Assembly (NCBI GenBank): GCA_024682215.1 | Contig: JAIKZM010000122.1 | Coordinates: 1-40,087 of the forward strand | DNA length: 40,087 bases | Direction: 5' to 3' | Origin: Saccharofermentans sp. | Lineage (GTDB): Bacteria > Bacillota > Clostridia > Saccharofermentanales > Saccharofermentanaceae | Made by a program: the position numbers and the translations under genes | In this document: one piece after another, positions 33,579 to 40,087 of the stretch | How the letters are laid out: each line of letters begins with the position of its first letter | Numbering within the stretch: position 1 is the first letter of the stretch | Notes under the pieces: generated by a model | Database searches by the model: none | What the model was told of the DNA's origin: nothing | The model's input: the letters and a program-made list of their open reading frames with translations, nothing else

Positions 33579-35751
33579 GAGAAAGATCAAGCCGACGCTT
33601 ACCAAAGGAGTTGCCAAAGTACCGGTAGTCATGCAGCTCGAGGCTCTCGAGTGCGGCGCCGCTTCGCTTGCCATGGTAATGGCATACTACGGGAAGTGGG
33701 TGCCTTTGGAACAGGTCCGCATTGACTGCGGCGTTTCCAGGGACGGTTCGAAAGCCAAAAACATCTATCTGGCCGCACAGCACTACGGCTTTGATATGAA
33801 AGCCTATTCGCTGAGCCCTGAAAAACTCAGGGAGAGCGGACAGTTTCCGTGCATCATCCATTGGAACATGAACCACTTTGTCGTTCTGAACGGTTTTAGG
33901 GGGAAGAACGTTTATATCAACGACCCTGCCCGCGGAACGGTCAAGGTTACATGGGAAGAATTTGACAGTTCATTTACCGGAGTCGTCCTGATCCCGACTC
34001 CGTCTGAGTCTTTCGAGCCCGGCGGAAAGAGAAGATCTACGGTCGACTTTGCAAAAAAACGTCTGGTCGGAACAGGTGCCGCAGTTGTATTTGTGATGTT
34101 CACTACGGTTATATCCTATCTTTTCGGCATTGCCAATTCAGTTACGACAAGGATCTTCATGGACCGTCTCCTTACGAAGATCAATCCCGACTGGTTATAT
34201 CCGTTCATAGGCATCATGATCTTCCTTGCGGCTGTCGAACTTATAATCTCCTGGGCTCAGACGGTTTATTCGCTCAAGATCAACGGCAAGATGGCCGTCA
34301 TAGGCAACACATCATATATGTGGAAAGTCCTCCGGCTTCCAATGGAATTCTTTTCACAGAGACTGGCCGGCGATATCCAGAACAGATCTGAAATGAATGC
34401 TTCAATAGCAGGCATTCTGGTCGATACATTTGCTCCGCTCGTTCTCAATACGCTCATGATGGTCTTTTATCTCATCCTGATGATAAAGCAGAACCCGCTG
34501 CTCACGCTGATCGGAATCTCAGCTTTGATCATCAATGCCTTTATGTCCAGGATAATCTCCGAGAAGAGACTGAACGTAACCCGCGTCCAGATGCGTGATG
34601 CCGGCAAACTGGTTTCTACGACGGTGACCGGAATTGAGATGATCGAGACCATCAAGGCCAGCGGCGCGGAAAACGGTTTCTTCCAAAAGTGGGCCGGATA
34701 TCAGGCTTCGGTCAATGCGCAGCAGGTTAAGAGCGCCAAGGTCGATCAGTTTCTCGGCATGATCCCTACATTCTTCAGTTCCGTTGCGAACTACGCCGTA
34801 CTCATCCTGGGCGTATGGCTTACGATGGACGGCAAGTTTTCGCTTGGTGCCGTAATGATGTTCCAGGGTTTCCTGACATCTTTTATGGCTCCGGCCATGA
34901 CACTGGTCAGTGCGGGTCAGACCATCCAGGAAATGCGCACACAGATGGAACGTATCGAAGATGTTATGGAATATCCGGATGACATCAGTGTTTCTTATGC
35001 TCCTGAGGATGACGGAGGTGAACTCAGAAAACTCGGAGGAAGCATTGAACTCAGGGACATTACATTTGGTTATTCAAGACTTGAAGCACCCTTGATCGAG
35101 GATTTTTCTCTCAAGATGAAGCCCGGTGACAGGATCGCGCTTGTCGGTTCTTCCGGATGCGGAAAGTCAACGATATCAAAGCTTATCTCGGGTCTTTACC
35201 AGCCTTGGAGCGGTGAGGTCCTTTTTGACGGTAAACCCCGCAATGCATATGCCCGCGAAGTGATTACCGGATCGATCGCGGTAGTTGATCAGGACATAAT
35301 CATCTTTGAAGACACCATAGCGAATAACATAAAGATGTGGGACAACTCGATCCAGGATTTTGAAATGATCCTGGCAGCGAGGGATGCACAGATACATGAT
35401 GACATCATGAAGAAAACCGGCGGTTATCAGCACAAACTGACCAGCGGAGGAAAGGATCTTTCCGGCGGACAGAGACAGCGTATGGAGATTGCACGTGTAC
35501 TTGCCCAGGATCCTTCGATCATCATACTCGACGAGGCAACGAGCGCTCTTGACGCGCGGACCGAATACGATGTCGTGAATTCCATCAAGGCCAGAGGAAT
35601 CACATGTATCGTTATAGCACACCGGCTCTCTACGATAAGGGACTGCGATGAGATAATCGTTCTCGACAAGGGAAAGGTCGTTGAGCGCGGCACGCATGAT
35701 GAGCTTATGGACAAGGACGGCATCTATGCCGATCTTGTTGCGAATGAGTAG
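33565..35751 (+). CDS. C39 peptidase-containing ABC exporter (PCAT, NHLM ABC1 type)
   Basis: A 728-residue protein with three parts: a C39 cysteine peptidase (residues 18-140), a membrane domain (about 170-450) and an ATPase (about 485-728). Peptidase residues are Gln24 and Cys30 in QLEALECGAAS, His104 in NMNHFVVL and Asp120 in INDPARG, so it should be active. The ATPase has VGSSGCGKST, DLSGGQRQR and IIILDEATSALD. Such exporters cut the leader of a secreted peptide after a double glycine while exporting the rest. The gene at 38635 encodes a fitting substrate. GGAG lies seven bases before the ATG. Confidence 0.95.
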   Translation: MSAGKRKIKPTLTKGVAKVPVVMQLEALECGAASLAMVMAYYGKWVPLEQVRIDCGVSRDGSKAKNIYLAAQHYGFDMKAYSLSPEKLRESGQFPCIIHWNMNHFVVLNGFRGKNVYINDPARGTVKVTWEEFDSSFTGVVLIPTPSESFEPGGKRRSTVDFAKKRLVGTGAAVVFVMFTTVISYLFGIANSVTTRIFMDRLLTKINPDWLYPFIGIMIFLAAVELIISWAQTVYSLKINGKMAVIGNTSYMWKVLRLPMEFFSQRLAGDIQNRSEMNASIAGILVDTFAPLVLNTLMMVFYLILMIKQNPLLTLIGISALIINAFMSRIISEKRLNVTRVQMRDAGKLVSTTVTGIEMIETIKASGAENGFFQKWAGYQASVNAQQVKSAKVDQFLGMIPTFFSSVANYAVLILGVWLTMDGKFSLGAVMMFQGFLTSFMAPAMTLVSAGQTIQEMRTQMERIEDVMEYPDDISVSYAPEDDGGELRKLGGSIELRDITFGYSRLEAPLIEDFSLKMKPGDRIALVGSSGCGKSTISKLISGLYQPWSGEVLFDGKPRNAYAREVITGSIAVVDQDIIIFEDTIANNIKMWDNSIQDFEMILAARDAQIHDDIMKKTGGYQHKLTSGGKDLSGGQRQRMEIARVLAQDPSIIILDEATSALDARTEYDVVNSIKARGITCIVIAHRLSTIRDCDEIIVLDKGKVVERGTHDELMDKDGIYADLVANE

Positions 35752-35766
35752 GAAAGGAGGATTACC

Positions 35767-38007
35767 ATGGGCTGGTTTGATAATCAGATCAAGGCACGGC
35801 GCGAAGCCGATCAGCAGCTTCTGGATGATTCCTTTCTGAAGGTCGCGGGTGTCATCATGGGCGCCAAAAACGCCGAAAAGATAAGTGACGAACGCATCAT
35901 CACCAAGCATGCGATCGACACGATACTCAAGTATTATCACTATAAGACTTCCGATATGCCGGATTCTCTCAAGAATGCGGGTGAGCAGCTGGACTACTGC
36001 CTGAGACCCCACGGTGTCATGAGGCGTAACATCAAGCTTACCCCGGGCTGGTATAAGGATGCTTACGGACCGGTCCTCGGATTTCTGAAGGAAGACGGAA
36101 CTCCGGTTCCTGTTCTTCCGGGAGTGGTGACGGGATACAGCTTTACGGATCCCAAGACCAGAAAGACCGTTAAGCTTAACCGTAATACGGAAAAGCTTTT
36201 CGATAACGAAGCGATATGTTTCTACAGGCCTCTTCCCCAGAAGAAGCTGACGATCACGGATCTGCTTATCTACATTAAGAGATGTTTATCTTTAAGTGAT
36301 GTTGTCATGATCCTGGCTGCGGCTTCTGCAGTTTCACTTGTAGGCCTTCTCTTGCCGCGCCTTTCCGCAACTCTCACCGGAGCGGTATTAAGGAGCGGAA
36401 GGACAGATGCGCTTATCGGAATAGCGATATGCATCATCTGCGTATCTTTTTCAAGCCAGCTCCTGACAAGCGTCAACGGTTTCATAACCAGCAGGTTCAG
36501 CATCAAGACGTCTCTTGGGGTACAGGCTTCGATGATGATGCGTCTCATGTCACTTCCCGCGCATTTCTTCCGCAAATACAGCGCAGGTGAATTGAACAGC
36601 AGGTCCCAGTCAGTAAATCAGCTCTGCACGATCCTTGTGGGCATGGTCATGAGCTCTTGCGTTACTTCGATCGCATCGCTGGTAAACATAACGCAGATAT
36701 TCAGCTATACTCCGGTATTGGTGGTTCCTTCGCTTCTGATTATACTGGCCACTGTGGCATTCTCTACCGCTTCCACATTTCTCCAGGTCAAGATCAACAA
36801 GAAGATGATGGAGCAGGAGGCCAAGGAATCCGGTATGTCATACGCGATGATCACCGGAGTCCAGAAGGTCAAGCTTGCAGGCGCGGAAAAGCGCATCTTC
36901 GCCAAGTGGCTCGATCTTTATTCGGTGGGGGCTGATCTCGCATACAACCCGCCGCTCTTTATCAAGCTCAATTCCGTCATCAATCTCGGCATTTCGCTTG
37001 TGTCCAACATAATACTCTACTATCTTGCTGTTGTGAGCGGAATCGCGCAGTCTTCGTATTTTGCTTTCACTGCGGCATACGGAATGCTTTCAGGCGCGTT
37101 CATGACGCTTTCAGGAATGGCGCTTTCGGCGGCAAGGATAAAGCCCATACTTGAAATGGCTGAACCCTTCCTTAATACGGAACCCGAGACATCCGACAAC
37201 AGGGAGATCGTAACTTCGATAACCGGTGCAGTCGAAATGGATCACATCTCTTTCCGCTACGCTGAAGGGCTCCCGCTCGTGATCGACGATCTTTCGCTGA
37301 AGATAAGACCAGGTGAGTATGTGGCGATAGTCGGAAAGACCGGATGCGGAAAGTCAACGCTTATGAGGATCCTTTTGGGATTTGAAAAACCGGAGAAGGG
37401 GTCTGTGCGTTTCGACGGAAAGGATATCAACACTCTCGATCTGCCTTCGCTCAGAAAGAAGATAGGCACCGTAATGCAGGATGCGGGCCTTTTCCAGGGG
37501 GATATCTATTCCAACATCGTCATCACAGCACCGCAGCTTAATCTTGATGCGGCATGGAAAGCTGCAGAAAAAGCGGGAATTGCCGAAGATATCAGGTCGA
37601 TGCCGATGGGAATGAATACTATAATAGGAGAAGGGCAGGGAGGCATATCCGGCGGACAGCGCCAGCGCCTCATGATCGCCCGCGCAATAGCACCAAAGCC
37701 CAAGCTGCTTATGTTCGATGAAGCGACCAGCGCTCTTGACAACAGGACGCAAAAGCAGGTTTCGGAAGCACTTGACGCAATGGGATGCACCAGGATCGTT
37801 ATTGCACACAGGCTTTCAACGATCAAACACTGCGACCGCATCCTTGTAATTGATGAAGGTCATATTATTGAAGACGGTACATATGATGAATTGATTGAAA
37901 AAGACGGATATTTCGCCAAGCTCGTAGAGCGGCAGCGATTGGATACCGCTAATCAAAGGAGGCATACTTCGAATGGAAGAGAAGAAAACCGACAGAAGAA
38001 CACTTAA
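35767..38007 (+). CDS. second NHLM-type ABC exporter (ABC2, no peptidase)
   Basis: A 746-residue ABC exporter with a divergent N-terminal domain (about residues 1-165) without peptidase residues. A membrane domain (about 175-455) and an ATPase (about 490-740) follow, with VGKTGCGKST, GISGGQRQR and LLMFDEATSALDN. In NHLM systems the second ABC protein is encoded next to the peptidase exporter, as here, and the two may form a heterodimer. AAAGGAGG precedes the ATG, 16 bases after the previous stop. Its end overlaps the TetR gene by 35 bases. Confidence 0.92.
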   Translation: MGWFDNQIKARREADQQLLDDSFLKVAGVIMGAKNAEKISDERIITKHAIDTILKYYHYKTSDMPDSLKNAGEQLDYCLRPHGVMRRNIKLTPGWYKDAYGPVLGFLKEDGTPVPVLPGVVTGYSFTDPKTRKTVKLNRNTEKLFDNEAICFYRPLPQKKLTITDLLIYIKRCLSLSDVVMILAAASAVSLVGLLLPRLSATLTGAVLRSGRTDALIGIAICIICVSFSSQLLTSVNGFITSRFSIKTSLGVQASMMMRLMSLPAHFFRKYSAGELNSRSQSVNQLCTILVGMVMSSCVTSIASLVNITQIFSYTPVLVVPSLLIILATVAFSTASTFLQVKINKKMMEQEAKESGMSYAMITGVQKVKLAGAEKRIFAKWLDLYSVGADLAYNPPLFIKLNSVINLGISLVSNIILYYLAVVSGIAQSSYFAFTAAYGMLSGAFMTLSGMALSAARIKPILEMAEPFLNTEPETSDNREIVTSITGAVEMDHISFRYAEGLPLVIDDLSLKIRPGEYVAIVGKTGCGKSTLMRILLGFEKPEKGSVRFDGKDINTLDLPSLRKKIGTVMQDAGLFQGDIYSNIVITAPQLNLDAAWKAAEKAGIAEDIRSMPMGMNTIIGEGQGGISGGQRQRLMIARAIAPKPKLLMFDEATSALDNRTQKQVSEALDAMGCTRIVIAHRLSTIKHCDRILVIDEGHIIEDGTYDELIEKDGYFAKLVERQRLDTANQRRHTSNGREENRQKNT

Positions 38008-38536
38008 GACCAGGAAAGTCATCTACAATTCGATCATGGAGCTTCTTACACAGAAGGAACTTCACAAGGTGACAGTCCAGGAGATCTCAGACATGGCTGA
38101 CATCAACAGGACAACTTTTTACAAGCATTTCCTTGATGTTTACGATCTCTATGACAAGCTTGAACAGGAGATCCTAATTGAATGGGGCATGCTCGTACTG
38201 AACATGCAGGACTTGAGGAGCAAGGAGTTCTTTGACAGCCTCGTAGGCTATGTCGACAAGAACAGGAATGTTTTTAAGATGGTATTCAGTTCCAAGGCTC
38301 CCGGTCAGCTCCGCGCGAGATTTGAAAAGCTCCTTGAGGGACTTCTTCAGAAGATCGAATCAGAGAAGAAGGGTGCAGACATCAAGGATATTAAGCTCTC
38401 TTATCAGACCAGCTACCGTTCACAGGGCTGTATCGCAGTCCTTTCCAGATGGATAGACCAGGACAATGACCAGCCGAAGGATTTCATAGTCAAAGTGCTT
38501 TCCGAACTTGATACAAGTGTCGAGAAGGTAATGTGA
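37973..38536 (+). CDS. TetR-family transcriptional regulator
   Basis: A 187-residue regulator. The N-terminal helix-turn-helix (about residues 12-60) reads ELHKVTVQEISDMADINRTT then FYKHF, as in TetR proteins. The C-terminal ligand domain resembles the DhaS-like subgroup. GGAGG is placed about ten bases before the ATG inside the end of the ABC2 gene, with a 35-base overlap. It likely controls the exporter operon, the cargo gene or both. Candidate sites are CTTGTTAAC at 38547 and its complement at 32717. Confidence 0.88.
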   Translation: MEEKKTDRRTLKTRKVIYNSIMELLTQKELHKVTVQEISDMADINRTTFYKHFLDVYDLYDKLEQEILIEWGMLVLNMQDLRSKEFFDSLVGYVDKNRNVFKMVFSSKAPGQLRARFEKLLEGLLQKIESEKKGADIKDIKLSYQTSYRSQGCIAVLSRWIDQDNDQPKDFIVKVLSELDTSVEKVM

Positions 38537-38546
38537 ACAGACAGGA

Positions 38547-38557
38547 CTTGTTAACAA
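38547..38557. promoter_or_regulatory. palindrome containing CTTGTTAAC upstream of the cargo gene
   Basis: TTGTTAACAA (38548-38557) is a perfect ten-base palindrome eleven bases after the TetR stop. Its core CTTGTTAAC (38547-38555) recurs, reversed, at 32717. It could be a TetR operator. No strong promoter is visible in the 98-base gap before the cargo gene. Confidence 0.35.
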
Positions 38558-38634
38558 TTGCTTCATGGAATGTTTTGTTGAAGGGTGATCTTCGTTGACG
38601 TAACCTGTTGGTATATGACGGAAGGAGTAATGCC

Positions 38635-38946
38635 ATGGAAAACAAAAACATTAATGAGATCAGACCGGATAATCTTGATCAGGTTAACGGAGGCACATCC
38701 CCGTTGTTTCCCGAAGCGGGGCACCCTGCTTCAGACCGCCCTTTTGATCTGAATGGCGATGTTACAGGAATGCAGACCGAGTCTCTTCCGCAGATGTTTG
38801 CTTACTGTAAGCTGTGCGGATCACAGGTTATTTATCTCGGACAGACGAGGATCGGCGGAGGCAACACCGGCGAGTATAAATGTACGAATGCCGCATGCGG
38901 AAACTTTAATAAGATAATCTACAACGACGGTGTTGATATTCCTTAA
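38635..38946 (+). CDS. double-glycine leader protein with Cys4 zinc-ribbon-like core (exporter cargo)
   Basis: A 103-residue protein. The first 20 residues are a classical double-glycine leader (MENKNINEIRPDNLDQVNGG) with hydrophobic residues at -4 (Val17), -7 (Leu14), -12 (Ile9) and -15 (Ile6) before Gly19-Gly20. The predicted core of 83 residues begins with a Pro/Asp-rich stretch and then has a zinc-ribbon pattern: Cys58, Cys61 (CKLCGS), Cys83 and Cys88 (CTNAACG). It is not a NHLP or Nif11 leader, which are longer. AAGGAG lies eight bases before the ATG at 38635, so this start is preferred over a TTG at 38608. It lies in line with the C39 exporter and is the obvious substrate. Confidence 0.8.
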   Translation: MENKNINEIRPDNLDQVNGGTSPLFPEAGHPASDRPFDLNGDVTGMQTESLPQMFAYCKLCGSQVIYLGQTRIGGGNTGEYKCTNAACGNFNKIIYNDGVDIP

Positions 38947-39036
38947 AAAAACTCAGCAAACAAAAGACATAAAAAAGACGCTGTCTCAAAAGTATATTTT
39001 TTCAAAACGAGATACCCGTAATTATGACGGCTATTG
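38947..39036. other. AT-rich gap after the cargo gene
   Basis: This 90-base stretch has A-rich runs and a TGTCTCAAAA segment reminiscent of some insertion-sequence ends. No partner end, target-site duplication, stable hairpin or open reading frame is seen. Confidence 0.4.
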
Positions 39037-39212
39037 AATGTACAGCAGAACATCCCTATAGAAGGGACGCTCTCAGGGACAAATAGGCTGATTTGACCCA
39101 AATGTACAGCAGAACGTCCCTATAGTAGGGAAGCTTTCAGGGACAAACAGGCTGATTTGGCCCAAATGTACAGCAGAACGTCCCTATAGTAGGGACGCAT
39201 TCCGGGACAAAT
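39037..39212. repeat. 2.75 tandem copies of a 64-bp palindrome-rich repeat
   Basis: Copies start at 39037, 39101 and 39165, with an exact 64-bp period. The first two full copies differ at six positions; the third ends after about 48 bases. Each holds GTCCCTA-TAG-TAGGGAC (perfect in copy 3, slightly altered in 1 and 2). The units also carry a second GGGAC copy and, at the junctions, ATTTGGCCCAAAT (perfect at 39155-39167). No unique spacers separate the units, so it is not a CRISPR array. It has no coding potential. It lies between the cargo gene and the ferredoxin terminator. Confidence 0.9.
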
Positions 39213-39224
39213 GAAATAAAAACA

Positions 39225-39252
39225 AAGGGCGGAGTCAAACGGCTCCGCCCTT
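39225..39252 (-). terminator. rho-independent terminator of the ferredoxin gene
   Basis: AAGGGCGGAG (39225-39234) pairs perfectly with CTCCGCCCTT (39243-39252) around eight bases. On the minus strand it is followed by a T-rich run (TTGTTTTTATTT), the layout of an efficient terminator for the ferredoxin ending at 39290. It could also stop plus-strand transcription less well. Confidence 0.85.
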
Positions 39253-39289
39253 CATTGTTTAACTTGTTACTTGACGTAAGATCAGGTCA

Positions 39290-39460
39290 TCAGCCCTCAG
39301 CGATCGCACCGGTAGGGCATGTTGCTGCACAAGCACCGCAGGAAACACAGACATCAGCATCGATGTTGTACTGTGAATCACCCTGGGAAATAGCTCCTAC
39401 AGGGCAGCCGTCTGCGCATGAACCGCAAGAAACGCAAGCGTCAGAAATTACATATGCCAT
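39290..39460 (-). CDS. 2[4Fe-4S] ferredoxin
   Basis: A 56-residue clostridial-type ferredoxin with two CxxCxxCxxxCP cluster motifs: CVSCGSCADGCP near residue 9 and CVSCGACAATCP near residue 38. Each cubane cluster takes three cysteines from one motif and one from the other. It is a low-potential electron carrier for anaerobic metabolism. The start at 39460 is chosen because AAAGGAGG lies ten bases upstream; a longer in-frame reading to 39502 has a non-conserved start. It is divergent from the ATC-hydrolase-family gene and closed by the terminator at 39225. Confidence 0.95.
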   Translation of the reverse strand: MAYVISDACVSCGSCADGCPVGAISQGDSQYNIDADVCVSCGACAATCPTGAIAEG

Positions 39461-39583
39461 AGGATCAATCCTCCTTTGTGGTTGATGATTAGATTGTTCC
39501 ACCTGAGACGGCTGTTAGCCAAGAGTAAATGGAATCTGTTAACCAAAAAGACACATTTGCCGTAAAAACAGGCCTGAAAACAG

Positions 39584-39612
39584 TTGACTTTAAAAATCCC
39601 AAAATATATATT
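39584..39612 (+). promoter_or_regulatory. near-consensus sigma-A promoter of the ATC-hydrolase-family gene
   Basis: TTGACT (39584-39589) and TATATT (39607-39612) are 17 bases apart. This is the best promoter in the window. Transcription would start about 33 bases before the ATG at 39653. Confidence 0.7.
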
Positions 39613-39613
39613 A

Positions 39614-39629
39614 GTTAGCAACCGCTAAC
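39614..39629. promoter_or_regulatory. candidate operator at the transcription start of the ATC-hydrolase-family gene
   Basis: GTTAGC-AACC-GCTAAC is a perfect 6-bp inverted repeat starting two bases after the -10 box. A repressor bound here would block the promoter at 39584. Size and symmetry fit a TetR-like or similar dimer. The cognate regulator is not identified. Confidence 0.55.
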
Positions 39630-39652
39630 CAATGCTGTTAAATAGAGGGAAT

Positions 39653-40087
39653 ATGGATAAGAATGAAGCAAAAGCAATCCTGGAAAGATCAAAGGCGTCC
39701 TGTGCCATCAGGGAAACCATTATTTCGCATGAAGGGTCCGGCATAGGGGATTCTGTCTGGGACAGAGCTGCAGAAATGCTGGCTGAAACAATGAACCGTT
39801 ACCCTCCGTTCTCCGACAAGGAGTACACTCATGTAAAAGGGATATTCAATGCATCAGTTCTTTATCTGGCACTGAAGGAAGCGGACCCCGAAGGTGCGCT
39901 CAAGATCATCGAGGAAGGCATGGCCGTTTATGCGGAAAAGACAGCAGTGACATTCCGGAGGATGGTAAAGATCCCGTTCGGCAGAACGATATTCCTCAAA
40001 GGGTTTGCCAAGGGTGCAAAGAGCATGTTCGGTGAACAGGCGGGATTCGGTCAGGTTTTTCACAATGCGGACTGCAACGAGATCCGT
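39653..40087 (+). CDS. ATC-hydrolase-family protein (L-2-amino-thiazoline-4-carboxylate hydrolase-like), 3' end outside the window
   Basis: The first 145 residues are present and the gene continues past the right edge. The start MDKNEAKAILERSKASCAIR, a following amphipathic helix, and the segment EQAGFGQVFHNADCNEIR near the edge fit the ATC-hydrolase-like family, although most such Firmicutes proteins have no proven activity. GAGGGA precedes the ATG. It is divergent from the ferredoxin and controlled by the promoter and operator at 39584-39629. The family call is moderate because the diagnostic C-terminal part is missing. Confidence 0.55.
   Translation, partial: MDKNEAKAILERSKASCAIRETIISHEGSGIGDSVWDRAAEMLAETMNRYPPFSDKEYTHVKGIFNASVLYLALKEADPEGALKIIEEGMAVYAEKTAVTFRRMVKIPFGRTIFLKGFAKGAKSMFGEQAGFGQVFHNADCNEIR

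Larger units (their letters stand above)
39512..39632. repeat. three copies of an 11-base element in the ferredoxin/ATC-hydrolase intergenic region
   Basis: CTGTTAGCCAA (39512-39522), CTGTTAACCAA (39536-39546) and CCGCTAACCAA (39622-39632) share a C-G-TA-CCAA pattern in one orientation. The third lies within the palindrome at 39614-39629. They may be sites for a shared regulator of both divergent genes. Confidence 0.45.

Noticed and set aside
35176..36012. 278-residue minus-strand reading frame
   Set aside because: It crosses the boundary of the two ABC exporter genes on the opposite strand and shows no recognisable domain.
32804..38946. lanthipeptide or other modified-peptide cluster
   Set aside because: No LanM, LanB/C, YcaO, radical-SAM or nitrile-hydratase-like leader gene lies nearby; only exporter, regulator and a GG-leader cargo are seen.
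38955..39030. insertion-sequence end (TGTCTCAAAA)
   Set aside because: No matching second end, transposase or target duplication was found nearby.
39037..39212. CRISPR-like array
   Set aside because: Units follow one another with no unique spacers, the unit is 64 bp with 2.75 copies, and no cas genes are present.
39255..39485. 76-residue plus-strand frame
   Set aside because: It is the complement of the ferredoxin gene, whose cysteine motifs and ribosome binding site are unmistakable.

Overview
The window looks like chromosomal DNA of a Gram-positive, low-to-mid GC anaerobe of the class Clostridia. Supporting this are a MurT/GatD-type cell-wall gene pair, a large LTA-synthase-family membrane enzyme, a TSCPD protein, a LytTR/DUF3021 pair, a 2[4Fe-4S] ferredoxin and strong AGGAGG ribosome binding sites. 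I cannot name genus or species. No rRNA, tRNA, transposase, integrase or CRISPR array was seen. Genes are densely packed, with several start/stop overlaps and two convergent pairs whose stop codons overlap or touch.

Left part (1-8.9 kb): a structured leader precedes an SseB-like gene, a macro-domain hydrolase, an AlkZ-like unknown and an alpha/beta hydrolase broken by a frameshift at a T7 run. Then come two zinc-ribbon proteins of unknown role, a double GNAT acetyltransferase, and an LTA-synthase-family phosphotransferase with a long C-terminal extension that may hold an ILEI/FAM3-like domain.

Middle (8.9-21.5 kb): a MurT/GatD-like pair whose amidotransferase subunit lacks both the catalytic Cys and His; a TSCPD protein; a membrane zinc-ribbon protein coupled to a TPM-domain protein; a dolichol-phosphate-mannose-synthase-like glycosyltransferase; HD and NUDIX hydrolases; a LytTR/DUF3021 regulator module; a transglutaminase-like lipoprotein; a methyltransferase; and, on the minus strand, an ABC-2 exporter operon.

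Signalling block (21.8-30.5 kb): a tandem cyclic-nucleotide-binding protein, an L,D-transpeptidase lipoprotein, a PAS-GGDEF-PAS protein, a hybrid histidine kinase with receiver and HPt domains, and a partner-switching module. The last is a membrane PP2C phosphatase fused to an RsbW-like kinase domain, followed by a STAS antagonist. A CstA-type transporter and a VanX-like D,D-dipeptidase follow.

Right part (32.7-40 kb): the most interesting locus. A STAS protein, a very short HlyD/NHLM-type adaptor, a C39-peptidase ABC exporter, a second NHLM-type ABC exporter, a TetR regulator and a 103-residue protein lie in a row on one strand. The last has a textbook double-glycine leader followed by a four-cysteine, zinc-ribbon-like core. 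No peptide-modifying enzyme is present. I read this as a secretion system for a small Cys4 protein, perhaps tied to partner-switching control. After it come 2.75 copies of a 64-bp repeat rich in palindromes, a ferredoxin, and the start of an ATC-hydrolase-family gene behind a near-consensus promoter and operator.
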